From Marvania coccoides (taxonomy: Eukaryota; Chlorophyta; Trebouxiophyceae; Chlorellales; Chlorellaceae): DNA of 64,000 nucleotides. The notes below the pieces were generated by a model. That model did no database searches. It saw only the letters and a list, made by a program, of their open reading frames with translations, and was not told where the DNA came from. This document shows positions 33,292 through 46,107 of the stretch, piece by piece (positions within the stretch are counted from its first letter, which is position 1; every line of letters begins with the position of its first letter). The translations under genes were made by a program, and so were the position numbers. Location: assembly GCA_963854735.1 (NCBI GenBank), contig OY978101.1, positions 372,001 to 436,000 on the forward strand, read 5' to 3'.

Positions 33292-35205
33292 ATGTCCACT
33301 TCAGCTGTGGATCACACTAATCTTCAAGCTGTGTTTCGAGGAAATGGAACCCTGTTGGACGACCAGGTAAGGCTACTCCCGCAATTTTTACACGCTGCTT
33401 AACACATGCAGACCCCTAACGCGACTCTTCACCTCCCCTATGTTCACTTCCAGGCTTTAAAACTGGCGGCGGCGTTGATAGCAGAAGGCCAGGGCCACCT
33501 CTTCAAGGCCTGGCCCGCCCCAGGCCAAGCAGACGACGACAAACGCCGCATCATGGCCCAGCTGCTCCACCTGGACGCCAGCTACGCTGGAGGACTAGTT
33601 CAGTATGTTAAAAACGCTCGGAGCCTGTTGCACAACAGCAAAGAGGGGGTCAACCCCTTTGAAGGATGCGTCCCCGCGGTGCCCGACGGCGAGGCCCTGG
33701 ACTTTGGCAGCCAGCCGTTTCGGGAGTTTGAGGCGGCGGGGGCGGCGGCAGCGGGCGAAGCAGCATTTGTTCTAGTTGCTGGGGGGTTGGGGGAGCGGCT
33801 AGGCTACTCCGGGATCAAACTAGCGCTGCCCTCGGAGTCCGCCAGCGGCATGTGCTTCCTGCAGCTGTACGTGGAGTCGATTTTGGCGCTGGAAAAGCGG
33901 GCGCAGGCGAGCTTTCCCGGGCGCCGGCTGCCTCTCGTAATAATGACCTCAGACGACACCCATGCCCGCACTGAGGCGCTGCTAGCTGCGCACTCCAATT
34001 TTGGCGCGGTCCCGGGTCAAATCCGGCTCGTAAAGCAGGAGAAAGTGGCCTGCCTTTCCGACTCCGAGGCCCACCTGGCGGTAAAGCCAGACGACCCCTT
34101 TGCGGTGCAGACCAAGCCACACGGGCACGGCGACGTGCACATGCTGCTTCACTCTACCGGCATCGCCGAGGAGTGGGCGGCGGCGGGCTTCAAGTGGGTG
34201 TGTTTCTTCCAAGACACCAACGCTCAAGTCTTCCGAGCTCTGCCGGCCGCTCTGGGGGTCTCCCTGGCCCATGACTTCGACGTCAACTCCCTGGCCGTGC
34301 CACGCAAGGCCAAGGAAGCCATCGGCGCCATCACCCGCCTGAAATTTCCCGATTCAAGGGAGGTAACGATCAACGTGGAATACAACCAGCTAGACCCGCT
34401 GCTGAGGGCCACTATCAGCCCTGAAGGCGACGTGAACGACGCCTCCACCGGGTTTTCTCCCTTCCCCGGCAACATCAACCAGCTAGTGCTGAAATTGAGC
34501 ACCTACGTGGCCGAACTGCAGCGTCACGGCGGCGTGATCGCGGAATTTGTGAATCCCAAGTACGTGGATGCCAGCCGCACCGCGTTTAAGAGCAGCACCC
34601 GCCTGGAGTGCATGATGCAAGACTTCCCAAAGTCGCTGCCTGAGGGCGCGCGGGTAGGGTTCACGGTGGTCAACCAGGGATGGGCTGCGTACAGTCCCGT
34701 GAAAAACAGCCCCGCCGACGCCGCCGCCAAGGCTGCCGCGGGTAATCCCTCGCACTCCGCCACCACCGGGGAGCTGGACATCTACGAGACCAACTGCCGC
34801 ATGTTGCGCATGCTGGGCGCAGACGTGGCAGAGCCCAGCGCGCAGCGGGAGTTCAACGGCATCCAGGGGCTGCGGCTGTGGCCGCGGGTGTCCTGGAGCC
34901 CGCTATTTGCGGCCACCTTTGCCGATTTGGAGGCCAAAGTGCGGGGGGAGGGGGTGACCATTGGTGAAGACGCGGTTCTGGTCATCAGAGCGCCTGACGC
35001 AAGGCTGCAGCGGCTAGAGGTGCGGCAGGGGGCGGCGGCGGTGATTGAAGCGCCTGCTGGGCGTGCTGTGGTGGTTGATGGGGAGGTGGTGAAAAACGCA
35101 GGGTGGGAGTGGGTGCCTTTAGACCCGGATTCAGGGGCAGCAGAAGAGGAGTACATTCGCGGGTTCCGAGTGGTGAAACACGACACCAAGGTGCTCACCG
35201 CCTAG
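33292..35205 (+). CDS. USP: UDP-sugar pyrophosphorylase
   Basis: Exon 1 (33292-33366, MSTSAVDHTNLQAVFRGNG) and exon 2 (33454-35205) give 608 residues, the usual size for USP. Nucleotide-binding motif LVAGGLGERLGYSGIKLALP lies near 120-140. Other USP signatures are TKPHGHGDVH, WVCFFQDTNAQVF, NSLAVPRKAKEAIG, VEYNQLDPLLRA, GFSPFPGNINQL and KSSTRLECMMQDFPK. The enzyme reversibly makes UDP-sugars (glucose, galactose, glucuronate, xylose and others) from UTP and sugar-1-phosphates, a broad salvage step for wall and glycan precursors in the cytosol. No transit peptide is visible. Diverges from FBPase. Confidence 0.95.
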
Positions 35206-35415
35206 GAAGGGAATGCTAATTCTAACATATTTCTGTCGAGTAATAAATTACGAACTGCTGTTATTGACCCCTTGATGAGGGTTTCGCATGTTTTTGATAC
35301 AAATTTTGATGAGATTCAAGGGCGCAAATCACAGAGCAAATGGTGTGGTGGTACAGTGCAATGAAAGCAAAAGAAAGAAAAATCCGAGGCGGAGCGAAGT
35401 GTTGTTCTTCAAGCC

Positions 35416-35954
35416 TCAGCCTTCCCCAAACATGAACTTGACGCGCGCTAGGATTGAGTCCTGGGTGGGGTCGTAGGGTTGGTCCTTAGAGGGCACCTCT
35501 AAGATGGCGGGCACAGGCTTTGTGTAGGCATCCAGCAGGTGGCGTATGGTAGTGGCGATGCTCTGGTTGATAATCAGCACAGAGACGTCTTCCCGGGAGG
35601 TGAACTCCTTGAAGGTGTCCTCAATCGTGGCCAGCGGCGTTTCTGCGGAGAGAACAAGGGAATTGGGCGGATTGTTAGAAAAAATGAGAAGGGCGTGAGG
35701 GGCAGAAGGCATACTCTGATACAGGCATTTTTTGAGGGGTTTCAGTAGACAGCATGCCCTGGGGGTGTCATATGATGGATTGAATGACGAAAAAGTGGCA
35801 GGCTGCACTCACTGTCGTCCACTATGAGGAAATTTGCTTGGCGGCGGATGTTGACGTGCCCCACCCCAGTCAGCAGCATCCCTGTGGCAGTGTCCTGGTC
35901 CACGATCATGGCGAGTAGCCCACCCGCGTCCTTTCCAGATCCACTCGCAGCCAT
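35416..35954 (-). CDS. V-type proton ATPase subunit F
   Basis: Exons 35954-35813 and 35642-35416 make 122 residues, the standard length. The protein has DTATGMLLTGVGHVN and NFLIVDDKTP, then IEDTFKEFTSREDVSVLIINQSIA and YTKPVPAILEVPSKDQPYD, all typical of subunit F. It is part of the V1 central stalk that couples ATP hydrolysis to proton pumping into vacuoles and other acidic compartments. The intron falls between NFLIVDD and KTPLAT. Confidence 0.96.
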
Positions 35955-37415
35955 GTCTCCTCAATTCGGGCTTCGCAAAAATGAAAAATAAATAAATTAA
36001 TCTATGATTGAACCCAACGCGTGCGCACTTTCCGCCTCGTCTCTAAATTGGAAATGAAGCTTGAAATTTATATTTGTAAATATAACAATCGGTTTTTTTA
36101 AACGAGGGTTTTGGCGTTTTTTTCCTCTGAGCACAGCTGGGCACAGCTCTTGGTGGTTTTTCTGTTTAGCTGGTCATGGCCAGAGGGGAAGGAGCAGTGC
36201 AGACAGCTTGGTGAAGGAAGGGAGCGTGCAGGAGACCAGGTCACAGCTATCTGGCGCTGCAGCGCTTGTTCGTACGGAGGAAGAGCCTTCATGACGGGGG
36301 GGTTTCATACCGGCCAGCGGCAGCGCCAAGGCTAAAGACGACCGCCTGCGTAGTCGCTGAAAAGCGTGCTTATATGGGAGATTTGAAGCTTGGGATTACG
36401 CGCCCTGGAATTTCTGCATTCTTTTGCATGGTGTGTTGCCGCCGGGGCCCCTGGGGCCAGGGCTTGTCCTCAATAGCATTGCTCTGTCGCATCAATTTCT
36501 CACACATATGGGTGCTACGAAGAGCAAAGAAGGGAGAGGTGCCTTCAGATTTCTCAGCACTCTCCTGCCAGTCCTAACCTGCTGCTCCAATTGCTGGCTC
36601 ATGGTTTCCAGGCAAAATATCAGTTATATTTATTTATTATTTGAGTGTTACAAAAAGCGTGATATTTTGTGCGCATTCATAGAGCGTTAAATCCAGGCAA
36701 AGTGCAAGCACCCAGTGAAGATGAAAAGACGGAAAAAAACTAAAGACATTGGGGTGGGGGCACACAGTACTGAACAACTACTTGGTGGCAAAAATACATT
36801 GAAGTGATGGAAAATATGCGATGAGAAAGAAGGAGATAAGAGCAGCCCCAGCCTCTCCCCCCCGGTGGATGCCAAGTGAAGGAAGAAAAAATTAGGCAAG
36901 AGAACATTTCATAGCTGCAAGCTTGGCCTTCAACAATCCAGGACAGCAAGCTTGCGCAGAAAAATGATTCATTGCACAAAACGGTAAAACTAATTAAACA
37001 TTCATCATCATTATTATTATTATTATAATTGGTAATTTGGTTTTTTTCCCACTGAAAGGCGGGGGTGGGGGAAGAGAGCACTGGTAGGTAATTTACTTGC
37101 TGCAGCAAGTGATGACTGACCACAATGACGTGACTAAGGGACTAAGGGGAGAGAGAAACGAAGGGGGGAAATTCGATAAAAATGGAATGAAAAAAAAAGA
37201 GGTAGACGTGTTCCACACACATACGCGCTGTCTTTCTAAACGAAGATAACTTGTTGTGAATAAAAGGAAAGGTTTTTGCCCCGTCTGTGTTTTCCCCAAA
37301 CTAGAAGAAAGTAAACAAAAGCAATTGTTGGAATGCCTGTCTGTACCTATGATTTTTCGAGTGCTAAACTTTATTGAAAACAACATATTGTTCTATGGCT
37401 CCAGCAGCGCCGCCA
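35955..37415. other. Intergenic spacer, no gene seen
   Basis: About 1.46 kb between the V-ATPase F start and the MYB stop codon. Short open frames occur on both strands but none resembles a protein, and there are several T- and A-rich runs. It must contain the promoter of the V-ATPase gene and the 3' UTR of the MYB gene. No repeat or RNA gene was recognised. Confidence 0.5.
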
Positions 37416-39828
37416 CTACGAAGCCCGCTCCATGTTGGCCGCCATGGCCAGGAAGTCCAGCCCCTCGGGCTTGCGGGACGCGCTGGCTGGCCTGGCCGCC
37501 TGCACGGAGACTGGGGTCTTCAGAGCCATGGTCTTCATCTCCTCCAGCATTGCCTTGGGGGGCGTCACGGTGCCACCCATCACCATGGCAGCGCCCTTGG
37601 GGGGGGCTCCAGCCATGCGTGCGGACAGTACCTCCCCAAAGGTGGTCTGAATGAAGTGGGGTGGGGAAGCGAGCGGGGCAATGGGCAGCGTCGCCGCCGC
37701 CGCCATCGCGACAGCGGCGGCAGCGGGGGAGGGGATGGCGGCACCGAACGCGGAGGGCGCAGCGGAAGGGCCAGCAGCAGCGGGGGAAGGTGCGGCAGAG
37801 GGAGCGGCGGCAGCGGCGGTGGCTCCGCGGCTGCCCGCCTGCGTCTGCGCAATGCGCGTGACGTTTGTGATGGCTGCAGCCATGCCGGGATACACCTTGG
37901 CCATGCCCAGCATCAGCTTGCCCAGCGCCAGCGCCTGCTGCGTCTCGCTGTCGCCGGTCGCTGCCGCCCCCTCGCCAGCAGCTGCGTCAGCAGCGGAGCT
38001 GGAGGGCCCAGCAGCGCTGCTGTCGTTGGCGGTCACGGCGGGGGCCTCGTCGATGGGTACCGCCGCATTAATAAAGGCCGCCAGCAGGGAGGTGGGGTCG
38101 GGAACTTCGGCTGCCGGCACCGCCCTCTGTTCCTCAATGAGCTGCCCGAACGCGGTCTGGAAGTGGCCCAGGAACACGCGCTGGTCCTCGGACATCTGCG
38201 CCTGCTGATCCATGGGCGGGAACAGCGACGACAGCAGCGTGGTGAACGAGATAAAAGAGGTGGGGTCATAAGCTTGGAATCCGGCGGCTGCATGGAGGGA
38301 GGGGGAAGATTGGGAGGAACAGCAGGAAACGGTGAGTGAGGAGGTGAGAGTAGGAGGCAGAAGAAACTGTTATATAATGCAAGTTGAACGGCAAGGAGCG
38401 GTTGGGATGAGGGTGACTGAAAAGCAGTTGGAAATTGGTTGATGAAAGTTGTTGGGGGGGGGGGGGCGGCGATTCACCTTTGCCGACGGAAGAAAAGGCC
38501 CTCTCCAGGCCGCCGCCGCTGGCGGAGAGCACGTGGGTGCGGGGGCCCACGGGTCCGGGGTCGCTGCAGTGGTCCCCTGTGCTGCGGGTGTGCTGTGAAG
38601 AATCCCGACTGCCGGGGCCGGCGCCCGCGATGTGCATGCTGCGCAGCTTCTTTCCTCCCTCCTCATCCGACATCTCATCATCGTCAAAGTGCTTGGGCCG
38701 CAGAGAGCCGGTGGCGGCGCGGGTGCGGTGAGGGGAAGGCGAAGTGGCAGATGGACCACGGGGAGGGTGGCCCCGAGGGGAACCATCGCCCGAGCGATGC
38801 GACTTGGAGGGCGGGAAGCCCTCGTCGTCGTCGTCGTCGTCGTCGCCCAGCGCCAGCCCCACCAGCGTGCGCAGCCGCTTGCTGGCTGCCAGCTCGCTGG
38901 CGCGCGCGCCGACTCGCTTCTTGAGGTGGCCGTTCCAGTAGTTCTTGATGGCGTTGTCTGTGCGGCCAGGCAGGAACTTGGAGATGGCGGCCCACTTGTT
39001 GCCGAGCTCCTGGTGCTTGGCGATGATCATCTCCTCCTCCTCGGCGGTGAAAGGCTCCTTTTTGAGGCAGGGGTCAAGTTGGTTGAACCACCGCAGCCGA
39101 CAGCTCTTGCCGTTGCGGCCGCTGCCCAGGCTCTGCGAAGGGGGGGGGGGGGGGAGGAGGGGAGGGGGAGGGGGTAAGGGGGTTATACGCAGGGAATGGG
39201 GCCGCTTTGGGAAAAAATCACTACACGGGCATTAGTGAAATCTCTCTAATGAAATCTGATCTCACTTTTGCGATGAGGCTCCAGTTCTGGGGGCCATAAG
39301 TCTCCACGAGCTGGATGAGCTTGATGTCCTCCTGCAAAATGGGAAATGGCAATGGGCGTTCGTTAGTCCCCCCAACAACAAATCTCCAAGATGAAAGATC
39401 GAGGTGTCGAACGAGGACTGCGCCAATCCAACGAATAGCCGGCCAATGGCGTGATCATAATTATGGGGTCCGAATGGAGCGGGAGTTGAGAAGGGGGAGG
39501 GAACCGCCGAGGGGGAGGGGAAGGAAATTTGAGCATTCAGCGTCGGCCCGGGGCGATGCCACAGGGCGCAGCCGCCGCGGGCCGAGCAATGACAACATCC
39601 CCCGCCACTCGAAGGTCGGGCCACCACGGCAGAGCTCCCCTGGGGACAACCCCCTCCCAACAACTGCCCATTTGTTTGGCCGCACCGCACAGTCGGTAAA
39701 CAAACGATTTCCCGCAATATACAGCAACCCACCTCGGGGGTCCAGCACGTCCTACGTCCGGAATCGCTGTACTCGGCCTCGAGGTCTGAATTTTCGTAGG
39801 ATTCTCGGTCGCGCCAGGAGGCTGCCAT
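37416..39828 (-). CDS. R2R3-MYB transcription factor
   Basis: Exons 39828-39733, 39331-39266, 39132-38478 and 38287-37416 join in phase into 562 residues. R2 spans about 30-75 ([20 protein letters not shown], then [13 protein letters not shown]). R3 spans about 80-130 ([38 protein letters not shown]). The regularly spaced Trp residues of a DNA-binding MYB are present, with R3's first Trp replaced by Phe as is normal. A run of seven aspartates follows, then Ser/Pro-rich sequence and a long Ala-rich C-terminal half that may act as a regulatory domain. The closest resemblance is to plant R2R3 factors of the stress type, but target genes cannot be told. Introns 2 and 3 contain long poly-G runs (near 39138 and 38455). 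Confidence 0.92.
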
Positions 39829-40670
39829 CGTGCCACGAGCGCTGCAATGACTGAAGCCAAAGGTCCTCTTAATAAAGAGTAATTAATGCTTTATAAGTAT
39901 ATATAATTAATTCAGTTATTGTTGCTTAGCGGTTTCTTCCTCCCCCCGGAAAGGAAAGCGGTGACCGAACATATAACCGTTATGCTATGCCAAAATGTTG
40001 AACATTTTGGCTTTCAGGCGCATGGAGGGTGCTTTCAACACACCATACGTGCAGTATCAATGTGCACCATGCGTGGAGGGCAGCACAAGCCGAGTTTTTT
40101 TATAGTTAGGCTGTTTTTGATAAAGTGCCGCCCATATAGACCCCTCTAGCAAAATAGGAGTTACAAGGCCCCGCCCCGGGCAGCAACCCCCACTGAGTGA
40201 TGTTATGAGAGATTAATGCTAGATGGAGGCTGAAAATGGCTTTAGAAATAGCTTTTTTGCGCGGAATCTGAGGTGAACAAACTCGAGTCGGTGGGCACGT
40301 TTGCAATGCGAAGCGCGGATTCTTGCATGAAAGGTCTACCGCATAATCCATTAGGCATGCTGACACGAGGAGAGGCGCTGGGATTTGGGGGTGAGACGTC
40401 TTTTCATGCAACAATCAACGCGAGCGCACCGTCAACAGTATTTTTTTCCCTTCCTGCTACGAGGTATCATAGCACCTCAATGGGCGGAACTTAGAGCCCC
40501 GTTTGCATTGCACGCTTTCTATCGATTCCCCACCCACTCATATTTGCATATTTGTACAAGCATCCTGACACGGGCATTCATCCCCTACTAATGGCAATAC
40601 ACGTTTAATTGGTTATATACAGCAGTTTCAGTTTGATACTTTTCTCTCACCACCCCGTGCCGTCATAAAT
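39829..40670. other. Intergenic spacer, no gene seen
   Basis: About 840 bases between the MYB start and the channel gene's stop. AT-rich at both ends; no conserved coding, RNA gene or repeat was recognised. It should contain the MYB promoter and the 3' UTR of the channel gene. Confidence 0.5.
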
Positions 40671-43600
40671 TCACCGAGGCCTTTCTCGCAGCACAAACAC
40701 GCGGTCCGACGCCTCCAGCCGCTCCGTGGCCGGCGGATTCGCCACCACGTAGCTCAGCCGCGTCAACGGGTTCTCTGTCTTGCTACGATACAAACCCAGG
40801 CACACCTCGCACTTGCCCACAGCCCACGCCGCAAACAGCTCCCCGTAGCTCCTGCCCACAAACCGCTTGGGCAGCGGCATCAGCCGCAGCAGCGCACCGC
40901 TGGTGGGCTTCTCCTCCCCGCCCTTGCCGCCCACATCGCTGCTGCTTTCGCGTCCCAAATCGCCACTCATCTCCGCCAAAACCTCCACCAGCAGCCCCTT
41001 CCCGAAGAAGCACTGCGTGGCGAAGGTGTCCATCAGCGCTGGCACCGTAACCCGGCCTGCAGCGTAGTAAGGATTGGCCTGCCACTCGGCCAGCCCCTCC
41101 GCCACTGCCTCCCGCTGCTGCCACGCCCGCATGGTCCAGGACTTGCGCGGGGCGCCGCCCGGGGTGCTGGTGTCGTCGTATAGCGAGCTCACCCCTCGCA
41201 GCAGCAGCCCTGGCTGCAGAAACTCGATGCTGGTCGTGAACAGAAGCTCAACCACCGCATGCGTCAGCGACGACCCAGACTCCTCTCCCACGCCGTAGCA
41301 CGCCAGCAGCGCGGCAGCGTCCGCCAACACCGCCTCCCGGGTGGAGCGTTCCTGCTCCACAGCGGCCCCCGTGCCTTGAGCAGTTTTTACCGGGCGGGAG
41401 CCTCTCGCTAGGTACACCAAGGCTTTGGCGGTGGCTGCGCCGGCTGCGCGCAGCGAGGCGGCCTCGGCAGGGGAGCCTGTGACGTGGGACACGGGCCCGA
41501 AGCGCCGCTGCGCCTCTTGCAGGTCCCTCGGGGGCTTCAGGGAGAGAACGACAATGCGCACGGATTCAGAGGGCTCCGCGGCGCGGAGGTACGCCAAAAA
41601 GGGGATCAAGCTGCCGATGTGACCGCACACGATAAAGTGCCCGCTGAAAGGGGCCTCCCGCAGCGCCGACCGTTGCCGCTCCGCCTCCTGCTGCTGCTGC
41701 AGCGTCTCCACCTGCTGCGGCTGCGTTTCTTCCGCTTGCTGCTCCTCTTTTGCCTGCTCAACCATCCCACTACTTCCGGCCCCATTCTCTTCCCCTTGCG
41801 GCTGTTTATTGAACCCAGCAGCCTGTGCCAGCACTCTGGCCGTCTGCAGCCCTAGTTTTCCCAGCTCCTCCTGCTCCTCCTGCGCCTGGGCGTCCTCCGC
41901 GAAGCGCTGCATGAACAACCGCGCGTCCGCCTCGCTTTGAATGGCGTTTGCCACGTCAGCAGGCACGCAGGGCACCGCATCAGCGTCCAGACTCTCGCTC
42001 TCATAATTTCCCCACACCACGGGGAAACACATGTCCGGCTGCTCTTGCGCCAGCTCCTCGCTCTCGGTGCCGCTCCCACCGCCACCTCCGCCGCCTTCTC
42101 GAGACCCTAAAGGGTGGGGACGAGGCATAAATTCTTCGGCCAATGCCCGCCTTACCACGCGCTTGTCCGGCCCCACCACCAGCAGCTGCGTGCCCATGCG
42201 CAACTCCTCCTGAGCAGGGTTGAGCCTGACTTTCTTACCGGGGTCGATAACCCCCATCAGTACGAATCCAGCGCTGCGGTACAGCCACTCCGCAACCTCC
42301 ATGAATTTTCTTCCTGCCAGGTGGCGCTGCATGGGCGCGGTACAGAACGAAAACGCACAACCGTTGACGAACTGCCGCAGCCAACGCCGCCCCGCCAGCG
42401 TCTCGCCTTGAACGTCGGGAGGAAGGACGGCAGAGGAGCGCATGAGGTTGCCGATGAGGGTGGAGGCCCCAGGGGTCACAGCGCTGAGAGCCAGCAGCCG
42501 GTACCTAAAAAAATAAATTACCCCCGAACACAATTTGAGAAAGGTTCCAAGGACATAAAAATAGCGCTTTGTTGTTGTTGTTGTTGTTGTTTTATCAAGC
42601 ATAAAAATTACTGATGCAGTACGGGAAGCAATAATCGAATTAACCGCAAGTTTTAGCAAATCCGCGGGCCCCCTCTCTCACCTCGTCTGCTCCGCGCTGA
42701 ACACCACGTCCTGCCCTGGGTCCAGAAACGGCGCTACCTGGCGAACCGTCTTCTCCCTGAGCGTCTGCACAAACAGTGGCACCGTCTTGGTGTAGCCCTT
42801 GCATGCCCACACCTGGAAAAGCACGCTCAGGTCCTCCGATTCTGGGTCGGTGGTGAAGCGGTCCGCCAAGAGCAGCACGGCGTTGGCCCGCTCCGCCCTC
42901 ACGGTGACCAAATCCTGCCCAGACACCGCAGAACCCTCCACCAGCGTCATTTCTCGGTCGTGCAGCTCCTGGAAGGCGGAAAACTCAAAGGAGGGGCGGT
43001 TGCATAGCACGAGGAGCTTGGTGGAGCGCGGAAATCGGGCTGAGGAGGAGGACGCCAGCGTCTGCTGAAACTCGGCAAACAGGTCGCTGAAGGCGCGGAC
43101 CTCGGTGAGCCGGGAAGACAGCAGCACAAAGGGTTTCCCTCGCCAGTCCGGCAGCGTGCCGCGCATCACCCTCCTGGCGTTGACTTCGGTGTAGAAAGCT
43201 GCCGCCTGGACCGGGATCAAAACGATGCCGAGGGCGATCATGCCCATGATGGCGGCGCGGCCCAGCATGGAGGTGGCCACCACGTCGCCGTAGCCCACCG
43301 TGGACAGCGTGGTGGCCACCAGGTAGACCGCCTTGTGGAAAGGCATTTGCTCGACAACCTGGGACGACAAGAAAAATTGAATATTATTGGTGATTAATGA
43401 TAAAAGTACTGGGAATTGGCAAAATGAAATCTATAAATCCAAATTATCTAGCCCTTGCAGGTGTTAGGATACGACCATAATGAAAGAAACTGCTGTTTTT
43501 TTGATTTTCGATTCCGTTAGATATTATAATTAATTTCCTTATTTCCTTTACCTGGATTATTGCCGAGGCGATGAAGAGCAGCATGAACACCGAGGTGGCC

Positions 43601-44442
43601 AGCTGGGCCAGCCTGAAGTTGGCCCCAGCAGACAGCCACCCCCCTCGCTTGGTGGAAAGGTGCAACGAGCGGAGCTCAGCGCCCAGCAGGCCCACCCGCA
43701 TGACCCGCATGCTGCGCAACAGCTTGATCCACCGCAAATCTACGCGCCCAAACCCAAACGCAACCCCGGGGAGAAACTGCTGCATGGCTGCCTCTAGGAG
43801 GGGTGGTAAAAAAGACAGCAAATCGATGATGTTACTGCCCGAGGTCACCATGCGGAGTTTCGACCCCGTGTCGGGGTGCTGGGTGCACAGCCGGTAGGCG
43901 TACTCCCCCGCGAACACCGTGCACAAGGCCAGCTCGAGGAAGTAGCGGGGAGAACCTCGGATTGGAGGGTAGTACGTATCGATGACGTAAAGACCCACAA
44001 AAAGCACGCTGGCGAGGAACTGGGCGGCTTGGACGAAGAGTCGAAAGGTGGGGGCATCCAGCGCCACGGCGATGAGGGCGCCAACGCGCCGAAACGCTCG
44101 CTGCGCCTGCATTGTAATTGAGTTAATAGTAGCGATTATTGCAAAAAGGGAAATCTGTATATTTTAAACTACCTTTTGTTGCTCGGATTCGAGCTTCTCC
44201 TTGGAATTTTCATCGCCAACCTCAGTGTCGTAGGAGAATGTGGAGAACGGCCCAGTACCGGCGGCGGCGGTGGCGATCAGTGGAGACTGCCGCCGGGCAG
44301 AGAGCCTGGAGGGTGCTTGGAATGCAGCAGCGGTCCCAACGAACTGGGAAGAAGGTCTGTCCCCTGCCAGCACCCTGTTTGCAGGTCTCAATGAGGCTAG
44401 GCCAGGCCTGAATGAGCCTTGAGCTCCACAGCCTACCATCAT
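40671..44442 (-). CDS. BK-type (RCK-domain) potassium channel
   Basis: Exons 44442-44173, 44106-43552, 43358-42682 and 42504-40671 give 1111 residues. The N-terminal 90 residues are Ala/Ser/Arg-rich and acid-poor at first, like a transit peptide. Six membrane spans follow, including a charged S4-like helix (WIKLLRSMRVMRVGLL) and a pore with filter TVGYGD (about 295-300). The next region holds RCK modules that gate BK/Slo channels: GKPFVLLSS, LLVLCNRPSFEFSAFQEL, LVEGSAVSGQDLVTVRAERA, ADRFTTDPESEDLSV, and a second one at GHFIVCGHIGSLIPFL. Predicted to pass potassium under control of voltage and a cytosolic or stromal ligand such as calcium. A long Glu/Gln-rich insert lies between the RCK parts. 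CASTOR/POLLUX ion channels were considered but they lack this TVGYGD filter. Confidence 0.85.
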
Positions 44443-44932
44443 CGCGGGCTTGTCGATGGCGCCATATACGAAAAGTGCTTGATTTTATTTAATTTTTGAA
44501 AGCAATGGAGCCTGAGAATTGAGTCGATAAGTAGGGTATTTTCAAATTATAAAATGAAACGAGTTAATTCACCATCGCGCTGTGCTCTGTTGCACATAAT
44601 GATATCTCAAAATCGTGTGTTTTCACCAAAAAAATTGAACAAAGGTCACTAGTCTCGAAAATTTCAGTTTTTTTTTATTTCGGCCAGGCGCCATTTTTTC
44701 CTTATTGTTGGAGCTCTGAAATGCGAAATTAAATTTTGCAGTATTATAATTATTTATAACACGCGTATACTCGTCTGGGAACAGCTGCAGACGAATTAAA
44801 TTTACCAATAATAAATTTTGAATCTAAAAATTGAAATTTTATTTGAACACACGCTCATTGAACGCTTTTTTTTCTCCCAAAAGCAAATAGCGTTGAATAA
44901 AACAATCTTAATAAAACAAAACGCCCATTCAA
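44443..44932. promoter_or_regulatory. Divergent intergenic region, potassium channel / GPN2
   Basis: 490 AT-rich bases between two outward-facing starts. No coding sequence seen; promoter function is inferred from the layout. Confidence 0.4.
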
Positions 44933-46107
44933 ATGCCATTCGGGCAGGTTATTGTTGGCCCGCCAGGCTCCGGTAAGACTACCTATTGCGCCGGCATGCA
45001 GCAGTACTTCGCCCTTCTCGGCCGCAAGGTGGCCATAGTCAACCTCGATCCCGCCAATGACCCTGCCAGCTACCGCTGCGACGTGGATGTTCGAGATCTA
45101 GTCTCGCTGGAAGCGGTGCAGGAAGAGATGAAGCTGGGGCCCAACGGGGGGCTCATTTACTGCATGGAGTACCTGGAGGCCAACCTGGACTGGCTGCGGG
45201 AGCAGTTGGCGCCGCTGGAGGCCCAGGGCGCGTACATTCTTTTCGATTGCCCGGGCCAGGTGGAGCTCTTCACGCTGCATGCTGGGATGAAGAAAATTTT
45301 GGACACGCTGTCCAATACATGGAACTACCGGCTGGTGGCGATGCAGCTGCTGGACGCCCACCTGTGCAGCGACCCGTCTAAGTACATGGCAGCGCTGGTC
45401 CTGGCGCTGTCGACTATGCTGCACATGGAGCTCCCACAGATCAATATACTGTCGAAGTTCGACCTGGCGGAGCAGTACGGGGGGTTGGCATTGCGCCCGG
45501 AGTTTTATATGAACGCACAGGGCCTGGATCGACTCACAGAAGAGGTGAAATTATTTTGAAAATACAACATCAATTTTTCTGCCATTTTTTTTTTGCTGCT
45601 TGAGGTTCAATACATTCAATTTTGAAGAGTATTGTAGTTTCATAAATAGTGTTTGTTTGTATATCTATGTTTTCATTTTTTTCCCTTTCTTTTCAGGTGG
45701 AAAGCGCGCTGCCGCCACGCTTTGCGCGCATGACCCGCAAACTGTGCTCAGTGGTGGAAGACTACAGCCTCGTTCAATTCGTGCCGCTGGCCATAGAAGA
45801 CAAAGAGAGCGTGGCCTACATAACAGCCCTGGCCGACAAAGCCAACGGCTATGCGTTTGCAGGGCTAGCAACGGGAGCAAAGGCCGAGGTACCACCGGAG
45901 CTGCAGTACAGTGCTGGAGTTGTAGGGGACGCTGAAGACCTGTGGGAGCGCATGGCGGAGCGGTATGGGCTGGGGCAGCTGCGGCAGGAGGGGAGAGGAG
46001 AAAGGGAGGGAGGAGAAGGCAGTGAGGTGGCAGGAGTTGAAGAGCGGCATGAAGAGAGAGGGTGTGCGTGTTGCGCGGGAGGGGTGCATTCACAGGCCAC
46101 CAGTTGA
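44933..46107 (+). CDS. GPN2: GPN-loop GTPase 2
   Basis: Exons 44933-45544 and 45697-46107 give 340 residues. P-loop GPPGSGKTT at 9-17, LDPAND at 38-43, the diagnostic GPN at 69-71 in LGPNGGLIYCMEY, LFDCPGQVELF as the switch region, and ILSKFDL as the base-recognition motif. GPN-loop GTPases dimerise and are needed for assembly and nuclear import of RNA polymerase II and III. The C-terminal 40 residues are Glu/Gly-rich and end CACCAGGVHSQATS; they are unlike the core and likely disordered. The order of motifs and the length fit GPN2 better than GPN1 or GPN3. Confidence 0.93.

Noticed and set aside
35955..37415. Several short open frames of 60-130 residues
   Set aside because: No coding composition, no family resemblance and no splice continuity.
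37374..38339. 321-residue Gly/Arg-rich plus-strand frame opposite the MYB exon
   Set aside because: Composition shadow of the Ala-rich MYB C terminus; no homology pattern.
40671..44442. CASTOR/POLLUX (DMI1) ion channel
   Set aside because: It has six membrane helices with a charged S4-like segment and a TVGYGD filter, which fit BK-type channels better.
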